Made by a program: the position numbers and the translations under genes. From positions 1 through 12,763 of the forward strand of contig JAIRVA010000085.1 of assembly GCA_031254155.1 (NCBI GenBank): DNA of 12,763 nucleotides, read 5' to 3'. Of this stretch, positions 1 through 5,113 are shown in pieces. The notes under the pieces were generated by a model that had not been told where the DNA came from, did no database searches, and was given only the letters and a program-made list of their open reading frames with translations. Position 1 is the first letter of the stretch; every line of letters starts with the position of its first letter. The stretch comes from Propionibacteriaceae bacterium. Its GTDB lineage: Bacteria; Actinomycetota; Actinomycetes; Propionibacteriales; Propionibacteriaceae.

Positions 1-300
1 GAGGAGGTCGTGTCCTTCCTGTTCCGGATCCAGGTCCAGAAGGCCGAGTCCCAGCCGGAACCCCAGCCGGAGGCCAAGCCGCGTCGCGACGTGCGGCGGG
101 CGGCCCGCCAGGCCCTCGCCGCCGAGGAAGCGGCGGCCCGCTCCGAGATCCATCTGACCGCCGAGGGGCTGCTCGCCCCTGTGCTGGAACGGACGACGGT
201 CGTCAAGAAGGCGCCCGCCTCCAAGCAGACGGTCCAGACCGCGACCCTGCGCGAGTCCCGGCCCGGCGCCTCCGGGCGGCGGAACCAGAAGAAGCGCTAG
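1..300 (+). CDS. secA: SecA preprotein translocase ATPase, C-terminal end (5' partial)
   Basis: Only the last 99 codons are present and the frame is open from base 1. The first residues read EEVVSFLFRIQVQKAE. This matches the end of the SecA helical scaffold domain, where actinobacterial SecA proteins read roughly EEVVGFLFNLEVQVE. The rest is a low-complexity linker rich in Pro, Glu, Gln and Ala, then EIHLTAEGLLAP, which resembles the HVRAKGLEAP element of actinobacterial SecA1. The protein ends in a basic tail (GRRNQKKR). There is no Cys-rich zinc-binding C-terminus of the kind that contacts SecB in proteobacteria, as expected for actinobacteria. SecA is the cytoplasmic motor that drives unfolded preproteins through SecYEG. 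The GTG at position 10 should not be read as a start, because the conserved frame continues upstream. The gene ends 7 bp from the stop of the convergent DUF6459-like gene. The call rests on a short conserved block plus that neighbour. Confidence 0.8.
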   Translation, partial: EEVVSFLFRIQVQKAESQPEPQPEAKPRRDVRRAARQALAAEEAAARSEIHLTAEGLLAPVLERTTVVKKAPASKQTVQTATLRESRPGASGRRNQKKR

Positions 301-307
301 GGTCCGT

Positions 308-811
308 CTACGCGAGGACGAGGTCGGAACCGTGCCACTGCGGTCCGATCTGGGTCACCCGGAGTGCGGCGGCGTGGCTCACGTGGGGTGTCACCAGGCG
401 GAGCGTGACCTCCGCTGACGCGGGAGTGAGGGGTTGGACCCGGACGGAGGCGAGCCGGACCGGCGTACCCCGGAACTCGTGGAGGCGCTTGCCCAGCACG
501 CGGAGCGAGGCCTCGTCGAAGGCGGACTCCAGTTGGCTGAGGCGGCGCTGGCCGTTGAGCGTCTCCGCCACGACGTGGGCGAACCGGGTCGAGGCGGCCT
601 GAAGCCGGTGGTGGTCACCGGTTGGCACCGTGACCACGGCGGGCGCCGTCTTGCGCGGGGTGTGCGACGGCCGGGCGGCTGGCCGGGGCACGGGCAGGGT
701 GGCGGGCAGCGGTGCGGAGCGGGCGGCCCCGGTTCGTGCGTCCCAGCGCCAGCCGTCGGGCTGGAGGGGACGGTCGAGGGTGAGCAGGCGGGCAGTAGCA
801 GTTTCGTACAT
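308..811 (-). CDS. DUF6459 / Rv3235-like protein of unknown function
   Basis: A 167-residue protein from ATG at 811. The N-terminal 70 residues are Pro/Ala/Arg-rich and probably disordered. The C-terminal ~100 residues hold a small folded domain with a helix RFAHVVAETLNGQRRLSQLESAF, followed by beta-type stretches (VRLASVRVQPL, AEVTLRLV, ALRVTQIGPQWHGSDLVLA). This layout matches actinobacterial proteins grouped as DUF6459 (Rv3235-like), which are commonly encoded near secA; the assignment is from memory of that family. No catalytic motif is visible. The frame is open back to a GTG at 901, which would give 197 residues, but the extra codons would run through the DnaA-box-like repeats and have no convincing Shine-Dalgarno. 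I therefore prefer 811, although its own ribosome site is also weak. The gene converges on secA with a 7-bp gap, so the two transcripts probably overlap unless terminated inside coding sequence. Confidence 0.65.
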   Translation of the reverse strand: MYETATARLLTLDRPLQPDGWRWDARTGAARSAPLPATLPVPRPAARPSHTPRKTAPAVVTVPTGDHHRLQAASTRFAHVVAETLNGQRRLSQLESAFDEASLRVLGKRLHEFRGTPVRLASVRVQPLTPASAEVTLRLVTPHVSHAAALRVTQIGPQWHGSDLVLA

Positions 812-857
812 ATACCCACTATCAAACCTCACGTCAGCCCGATGCAACCACTTTCCG

Positions 858-892
858 GAAATCTGTGGATAAGTCGCGAAATCTGTGGATAG
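858..892 (-). promoter_or_regulatory. Two direct DnaA-box-like repeats, 20-bp period
   Basis: A 14-bp direct repeat (gaaatctgtggata) occurs at 858-871 and 878-891. Its core on the minus strand is TTATCCACA (864-872), identical to the classical DnaA box. The second copy is CTATCCACA (884-892), with one mismatch. Both point the same way with starts 20 bp apart, about two helical turns. They lie in the spacer between the DUF2505-like gene and the DUF6459-like gene, upstream of the latter. DnaA binding, and any control of that gene, is inference. No origin genes (dnaA, dnaN, rpmH) are present, so this is not oriC. Confidence 0.5.
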
Positions 893-896
893 CTGT

Positions 897-909
897 CTCA
901 CGGAGTGAG
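897..909. repeat. Small inverted repeat (5-bp stem, 3-nt loop)
   Basis: CTCAC (897-901) pairs with GTGAG (905-909) around GGA. It lies 24 bp past the stop of the DUF2505-like gene and next to the second DnaA-box-like repeat. It lacks a T-run on either strand and is short, so it is a weak terminator candidate at best. It could also be half of an operator. Confidence 0.3.
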
Positions 910-914
910 CGGTG

Positions 915-926
915 TGAACCGGTTCA
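915..926. promoter_or_regulatory. 12-bp perfect palindrome TGAACCGGTTCA
   Basis: TGAACCGGTTCA is its own reverse complement and does not extend further (G on both sides). It lies 6 bp beyond the stop of the minus-strand DUF2505-like gene, in the same 121-bp spacer as the DnaA-box-like repeats. Its size fits a dimeric regulator operator, but no regulator is encoded nearby, and one 12-bp palindrome in a GC-rich spacer can arise by chance. No U-tract follows, so it is unlikely to be an intrinsic terminator. Confidence 0.3.
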
Positions 927-932
927 GTGTGA

Positions 933-1415
933 CTATGCGGCCGCGGGGTCGGCGAGCCAGCGGTTGCCCACGCTCTCGCAGGCGGCGATGATGCCGAGGA
1001 TGTGCTTCTCGGTCACCTTCTCGATCTTGTTCCCGACGAGGGGGATCCGGACGGCGAACTCGGTGTCGTACACGATCTCCGAGCCGTCCGGGGTGGCGGT
1101 GAGGCGGAGGGGTCCATCCGCGCAGACCGGCAGACCCAACAGCGACATCGTCATGCGGCCGACCCGGATCCCGGCGGGGGTGGCGGCCTGCCAGGTGATC
1201 GTCTCGGTGACCGTCATCTGGGCGCCGACAATCCGCTTGGCGACCGTCGGGGTGTCGACCGTGAAGACCGCGGTGAGGCCGTCGTCGAGGCTGGTGACGG
1301 TCACGTTGCCGGCGCCGATCTCCGCGCCGACGAACTGGGCGAACTCGGGATTGATGAGCATGTCGGCCACGCGGTCGCACGGCCCGGCAAACGTGAGTGT
1401 CGAAATGATCTGCAT
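933..1415 (-). CDS. DUF2505-like SRPBCC-fold protein
   Basis: A 160-residue soluble protein. From the ATG at 1415 it begins MQIISTLTFAGPCDRVADMLINPEFAQFVG. This is the usual opening of the actinobacterial DUF2505 family: a strand, a helix carrying a phase such as 'vfamLtDpaF', then alternating strands with a long C-terminal helix (VTEKHILGIIAACESVGNRWLAD). The SRPBCC/START-like fold forms a hydrophobic cavity that often binds lipids or small hydrophobic ligands. No ligand is known from sequence, and no signal peptide or membrane segment is seen. A TTG at 1436 in frame would add seven residues. I prefer ATG 1415 because it matches the family start and because TACCAT lies 6 nt upstream, which would make the mRNA leaderless. 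The gene is divergent from the alpha/beta hydrolase gene. Confidence 0.72.
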   Translation of the reverse strand: MQIISTLTFAGPCDRVADMLINPEFAQFVGAEIGAGNVTVTSLDDGLTAVFTVDTPTVAKRIVGAQMTVTETITWQAATPAGIRVGRMTMSLLGLPVCADGPLRLTATPDGSEIVYDTEFAVRIPLVGNKIEKVTEKHILGIIAACESVGNRWLADPAAA

Positions 1416-1421
1416 ACCCCT

Positions 1422-1431
1422 ATGGTAGGCT
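1422..1431. promoter_or_regulatory. Overlapping divergent -10-like elements
   Basis: Minus strand: TACCAT (complement of 1422-1427) ends 6 nt before the ATG at 1415, the geometry of a leaderless promoter. Plus strand: TAGGCT (1426-1431) precedes the hydrolase gene, with the Shine-Dalgarno at 1445. The two hexamers share two base pairs, so initiation in the two directions would probably compete. No clear -35 hexamer is seen for either. Confidence 0.35.
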
Positions 1432-1444
1432 AACAACGGCTTGC

Positions 1445-1450
1445 AGGAGG
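1445..1450 (+). promoter_or_regulatory. Shine-Dalgarno AGGAGG of the hydrolase gene
   Basis: Perfect AGGAGG ending 6 nt before GTG 1457. It decides this start over the ATG at 1463. Confidence 0.8.
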
Positions 1451-1456
1451 TCGCGC

Positions 1457-2227
1457 GTGGAAATGGTCGTGGATGGTTTGTCCGTCCATTACGAGGTCAG
1501 AGGGACCGGCCCGTGGGTTTTCCTCCTCCACGGCTGGGGGGCGAACCTCGGACTGTTCGCCGATGTCGCCGCCGTGATCGCCACCAAATACACCGTTGTC
1601 AGCCTGGATTTCCCGGGGTGCGGTGGTACGGACGAGCCGCCGGTGGCCTGGGGGATGGACGACTACACACGCTTCACGGCCCACTTCATCGCCACCTTCG
1701 GCGCGGCCGAGATCATCCTGCTTGGCCACAGCCACGGCGGGCGTGTCGCCATCCGCCTGGCGACTGATCCCGGCCTGGGCTTCCGGGTCACGAAACTCAT
1801 TCTTGTCGATTCGGCGGGTCTGGTGCCCCGGCGGAGTTGGCGCTACCACGCCCGGGTCCGGGCGTACAAGGCCGGCAAGATGGTCCTTGGCTGGAAGCCG
1901 GTGGCGGCGGTGTTCCCCGACGCGCTCGAGGACCTGCGCCGGCGAACGGGTTCCGCCGACTACACGGCCGCGTCGCCCGTCATGCGGGCCACGCTCGTCA
2001 AGGTCGTCAACACCGATCTCGCCCCAGTGTTGCCTGGGATCACCGCCGAGACGCTGTTGGTGTGGGGCGACCGCGACACCGCGACCCCGCTCGCCGACGG
2101 CCAGACGATGGAAAAGGCGATTCCGGGCTCCGGGCTCGTCATCCTCCCGGGGGCCGGTCACTTCTCCTTCCTTGATGGGGCGTACACGTTCCGCCGGGTC
2201 ATCGAGTCCTTTCTCCAGATAGGCTGA
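1457..2227 (+). CDS. Alpha/beta hydrolase fold protein
   Basis: A 256-residue cytoplasmic-looking hydrolase with the full catalytic set. The oxyanion-hole motif LLHGWG is at residues 23-28. The nucleophile elbow GHSHGG is at 90-95 with Ser92. The acid is Asp207 in WGDRDTATPL, and His235 is in PGAGHFSF. A cap region rich in basic residues (about 120-160) should set substrate specificity. The GTG start at 1457 is preceded by AGGAGG (1445-1450) with 6-nt spacing; the ATG at 1463 lies too far from that site. The reaction is not predictable from sequence: esterase, amidase or peptidase are all possible. The next gene starts 5 nt after the stop, so translation is probably coupled to the MurF-like ligase, which links it to peptidoglycan or envelope chemistry. 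A role removing or editing an ester- or amide-linked envelope group is my inference. Confidence 0.85.
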   Translation: MEMVVDGLSVHYEVRGTGPWVFLLHGWGANLGLFADVAAVIATKYTVVSLDFPGCGGTDEPPVAWGMDDYTRFTAHFIATFGAAEIILLGHSHGGRVAIRLATDPGLGFRVTKLILVDSAGLVPRRSWRYHARVRAYKAGKMVLGWKPVAAVFPDALEDLRRRTGSADYTAASPVMRATLVKVVNTDLAPVLPGITAETLLVWGDRDTATPLADGQTMEKAIPGSGLVILPGAGHFSFLDGAYTFRRVIESFLQIG

Positions 2228-2232
2228 TCTCC

Positions 2233-3768
2233 ATGTGGTTAGCCGTTCTTGTGCTCGCGGTGGTGGCGACGGGGTTCGCCATCGTCCGGGACGTGCACAT
2301 GTTCCAGCTGAACTCGTACAAACCCCGCGAGCAGGCCCGTTGGCTCGCGGGGCACCGGACGGCCTGGCTGCCGGCCGTCGTCGCCGCGCTCATCGGCGTG
2401 GCGAGCCTCGCGTGGGCGTTCGTCAGCGGGGTTATCCTCGTGCTGTGGCTCCTGCTGGTCGCGGGTCTCAGCCTCCCGCACCCCCGCCGCGCGAAGAAAC
2501 CGCTCGTCGTCACCGCCCGCGTCCGGCGTCTGCTCGTGACGATCGGGGTGGTGGTGGCTGTGCTCGTCGTGGCCGCGGTCGTCGTTCCGGCATTTGTACG
2601 GACACTGATGGTGGTCGCGCCGTTCGTCCTGAGCCCCGTCCTCACGCTCTTGGCCAACGCTCTCAATGCCCCCGCAGAGGCCGCGATCCGGCACCGCTAC
2701 CTGAACGACGCCAAGCGCCGACTGGCGGCGCAGCCGGGCCTCATCAAGATCGGCATCACCGGTTCGTACGGGAAGACCTCGGTCAAGTATTACCTGGCGA
2801 CTTTGCTCAAGGGTCACTACAACGTGTTGATGACCCCCGAGTCGTACAACACGCCGATGGGCATCACGAAGACCATCCGGGGTGACCTGCGGGCGACCCA
2901 CGAGGTTTTCGTCTGTGAGATGGGCGCCCAGCACGTCGGGGACATCAAGGAGGACTGTGACCTGGTCGGCCCCACCATCGGTGTCATCACGGCCATCGGT
3001 GAGCAGCACCTCGCCTCTTTCGGGTCGCAGGCGGCGATCCTGCGGACCAAGCTCGAGCTGGCGGCGGCGGTCAAGGGCCGGGGGCCGCTCTACCTCAATG
3101 GTGACAACGACCTCCTGCGGGCCAACCAGCCCGACCAGGCGCGCCATTTGTACGGACTAGGTACGGATTGTGACACGTACGCCGCCGACATCGCCGTGAC
3201 CCTTGCCGGTACGACCTTCTCGCTCACCCACCGGGGCCACACTCTGACGGGTCTCACCACGCCGCTCATCGGCCGGCACAACATCCAGAACCTGACCGGC
3301 GCGGCCGCGGTGGCCCTGGATCTCGGCGTGACGGAGGACGAGTTACGGGCCCAGCTGCGCAAGCTCGCCCCGGCGCCGCACCGGCTGGCGCTGCGGCGCC
3401 AGGGCAACGTCACGATCCTCGACGACGCGTACAACTCGAATCCCGCCGGCGCCCAGGCCGCCCTCGACACGCTCTGCCTGTTCGACGCCATGCGGATCGT
3501 CATCACGCCCGGCATGGTACAACTGGGCGAGCGGCAGGCGGCGCTCAACGAGGCGTTCGGGGCGGGGACCGCCGTCGCCGACCACGTGTTCCTCGTCGGC
3601 GCGAAGCAGACCGAGCCGATTGCCAAGGGCTTGTTGGGGACGGGGTACGACCCGGCCAAACTCACCATCGTCGAGGATGTCCAGGCCGCGCTGGCCCAGG
3701 CGTACGCCCTGCCGTGTGATGGCGACAAGGTCATTCTGCTTGAAAACGACTTGCCCGACAACTACTAG
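2233..3768 (+). CDS. Membrane-anchored MurF-like Mur ligase family protein
   Basis: A 511-residue protein in two parts. Residues 1-145 are membrane-associated, with hydrophobic segments at about 3-19, 44-64, 66-81, 99-121 and 124-142. Basic loops between them include a QLNSYKPREQARWL block at 25-38. From about 170 it is a Mur ligase: P-loop TGSYGKT (176-182), Glu229 in CEMGA, GEQHL (256-260), and Lys273 aligning with the carbamylated lysine of MurF (FGSQAAILRTKLEL). Then come GRHNIQNL (347-354), the MurF-type DDAYNSNP (397-404), and the C-terminal TPGMVQLG (425-432). The UDP-MurNAc-peptide-binding first domain of ordinary MurF is absent. Catalysis (ATP-dependent addition of a D-Ala-D-Ala-type dipeptide) therefore looks intact, but the acceptor may be membrane-linked. 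The ATG is 5 nt after the hydrolase stop with a weak ribosome site. It is probably not the housekeeping MurF, which normally lies in the division/cell-wall cluster. Confidence 0.85.
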   Translation: MWLAVLVLAVVATGFAIVRDVHMFQLNSYKPREQARWLAGHRTAWLPAVVAALIGVASLAWAFVSGVILVLWLLLVAGLSLPHPRRAKKPLVVTARVRRLLVTIGVVVAVLVVAAVVVPAFVRTLMVVAPFVLSPVLTLLANALNAPAEAAIRHRYLNDAKRRLAAQPGLIKIGITGSYGKTSVKYYLATLLKGHYNVLMTPESYNTPMGITKTIRGDLRATHEVFVCEMGAQHVGDIKEDCDLVGPTIGVITAIGEQHLASFGSQAAILRTKLELAAAVKGRGPLYLNGDNDLLRANQPDQARHLYGLGTDCDTYAADIAVTLAGTTFSLTHRGHTLTGLTTPLIGRHNIQNLTGAAAVALDLGVTEDELRAQLRKLAPAPHRLALRRQGNVTILDDAYNSNPAGAQAALDTLCLFDAMRIVITPGMVQLGERQAALNEAFGAGTAVADHVFLVGAKQTEPIAKGLLGTGYDPAKLTIVEDVQAALAQAYALPCDGDKVILLENDLPDNY

Positions 3769-3830
3769 TGGTGATGAGGTCAAGTTCGTTGGTGGGCAGG
3801 GGGTGTCAGCGGGGATGCCGGGCCAGGCGG

Positions 3831-3840
3831 AGGAAGGAGG
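3831..3840 (+). promoter_or_regulatory. Strong ribosome-binding site 7 nt before an in-frame GTG (alternative ddl start)
   Basis: AGGAAGGAGG ends 7 nt before GTG 3848, which is exactly 31 codons upstream of and in frame with the ddl ATG at 3941. If used, Ddl gains a 31-residue N-terminal extension (MARRLTTTPPGASLAP...). The ATG at 3941 has no Shine-Dalgarno of its own, so this site deserves weight. Confidence 0.5.
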
Positions 3841-3927
3841 CGGGCTGGTGGCCCGTCGACTGACGACAACGCCGCCCGGCGCCTCGCTGGCCCCCATCAC
3901 CGCCAATGACTTGGCGCTCATGACCAC

Positions 3928-3933
3928 TAGACT
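3928..3933 (+). promoter_or_regulatory. -10-like TAGACT, possible leaderless promoter for ddl
   Basis: TAGACT ends 7 nt before the ATG at 3941, consistent with transcription starting at or next to the start codon. No good -35 is visible, so support is limited to the hexamer, its spacing, and the lack of a nearby Shine-Dalgarno for that ATG. Confidence 0.3.
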
Positions 3934-3940
3934 AGGCCGT

Positions 3941-5113
3941 ATGAAGATCGCAGTGGCAGTCCTGTTCGGCGGGCGGAGCGTGGAGCACGAGGTATCGGTG
4001 ATCTCGGCGGTCCAGGCGATGGCGAGCCTCGACGAGGCCAAGTACGAGGTCATCCCGGTCTATATCACCAAGGGCGACGAGTTCTACTGGGGCCCGCGCC
4101 TCAAAGATATGGCGGCGTACAAGGACATTCCGGAACTGCTGAAGACGTGCCAGCGCGTGGGGTTCCACGTCCGGGGTGCCAAAACGTACCTGGAAACCGA
4201 ACCGGCGGGTGTCTTCGCGCGGAAGACCAGTTGGCTCATTGATCTTGCCTTCCCCATCGTGCACGGGACGAACGTCGAAGACGGTGCGCTGCAGGGCTTC
4301 CTGGAGACGGTCAACCTGCCGTACGTCGGTCCGGACGTCCTGGCCTCCGCGGTCGGCATGGACAAACCCACCATGAAGGTTCTGCTGGCCCACGCCGGGC
4401 TCCCGGTCCTGCCGGGCCTGCGGTTCGCGCTCGTGGACCGGGACGCTGTGGTGGCGCGCGTCGAGGCGGCGTACCCGTACCCGGTCATCGTGAAGCCCAG
4501 CAACCTCGGTTCGTCCGTCGGCATCAGCAAGGCGGGCGACGCGGACGAACTCCGGGCGGCGGCGGACCTGGCGTTCACCTTCGCGCGGTACATCCTGGTC
4601 GAACCGGCGGTGACGAACCTCCGCGAGATCAACTGCGCCGTCCTGGGCGACGCCGACGCCGCGGAGGCCTCCGAGTGTGAGGAGCCGCTGATGACCGACG
4701 CCATCCTCAGTTACCAGGACAAGTACGCGTCGTCGGGCAAGTCGGCGGGTACCAAGGGCATGGCCTCGCTCAAGCGACGGATCCCGGCCGACCTGACGCC
4801 GGACCAGCGCGAGCACATCCGGACCCTCGCCGTCGACGCTTTCCGGTACCTCGACCTGGCGGGCGTCACCCGCGTCGACTTCCTGATGGACGCCGGCACT
4901 GGCGAGATCTGGATCAATGAGGTCAACACCATCCCCGGCTCCCTCGCCTTCTACCTGTGGGAGCCGCTCGGCGTCCCGTACGGCGAACTCCTCGACCGCC
5001 TGATCACCCTCGCGCTCAAACGGGCCCGGCAGGCCGAGGATGTCACCTACGCCTTCGACACCAACATCCTGGCCGGGGCGACCCTCGGCGCCAAGGGCAA
5101 GGCGGGCCGGTGA
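3941..5113 (+). CDS. ddl: D-alanine--D-alanine ligase family protein (ATP-grasp)
   Basis: A 390-residue protein from ATG 3941. The family N-terminus VLFGGRSVEHEVSVISA carries Glu15. EDGALQG (113-119), GMDKPTMK (139-146), the ATP-grasp VKPSNLGSSVGISK (184-197), Arg311/Asp313 of RVDF, and the metal-binding INEVNTIPGS (325-334) are all present. The omega loop holds DKY (260-262), equivalent to the Lys-Tyr of DdlB, which favours D-Ala-D-Ala over D-Ala-D-Lac. The loop is then expanded by a Gly/Ser/Lys-rich stretch up to IPADL (281-285). Typical Ddl proteins are about 300-370 residues, so this is long. The product would be a cytoplasmic D-Ala-D-Ala-type dipeptide, the donor for the MurF-like ligase upstream. 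The start is uncertain: GTG 3848 has the better ribosome site, but ATG 3941 matches the family. The gene stops flush against the convergent topoisomerase gene. Confidence 0.9.
   Translation: MKIAVAVLFGGRSVEHEVSVISAVQAMASLDEAKYEVIPVYITKGDEFYWGPRLKDMAAYKDIPELLKTCQRVGFHVRGAKTYLETEPAGVFARKTSWLIDLAFPIVHGTNVEDGALQGFLETVNLPYVGPDVLASAVGMDKPTMKVLLAHAGLPVLPGLRFALVDRDAVVARVEAAYPYPVIVKPSNLGSSVGISKAGDADELRAAADLAFTFARYILVEPAVTNLREINCAVLGDADAAEASECEEPLMTDAILSYQDKYASSGKSAGTKGMASLKRRIPADLTPDQREHIRTLAVDAFRYLDLAGVTRVDFLMDAGTGEIWINEVNTIPGSLAFYLWEPLGVPYGELLDRLITLALKRARQAEDVTYAFDTNILAGATLGAKGKAGR

Larger units (their letters stand above)
3769..3940 (+). other. Spacer between MurF-like gene and ddl, with two competing start signals
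   Basis: 172 bp without a separate gene. It holds a strong purine-rich ribosome site (3831-3840) followed by a GTG in frame with ddl, and further on a -10-like TAGACT (3928-3933). Codons between the GTG and about 3922 have actinobacterial GC-rich third positions. The last few before the ATG include AGA and CTA, rare in such genomes. No terminator hairpin with a T-run is seen. Confidence 0.5.

Noticed and set aside
858..892. Chromosomal replication origin
   Set aside because: Only two DnaA-box-like repeats, no AT-rich unwinding region and no dnaA, dnaN or rpmH nearby.
434..892. Plus-strand open frames across the DUF6459-like gene
   Set aside because: Gly/Arg-rich, unstructured composition without family resemblance; the minus-strand frame has the folded conserved domain.
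3764..3930. Inverted repeat ACTAGTGG.../...CCACTAG flanking the MurF-ddl spacer
   Set aside because: An 8-bp match about 150 bp apart, one arm overlapping the MurF stop codon; no transposase, target duplication or further pairing, so chance is likely.
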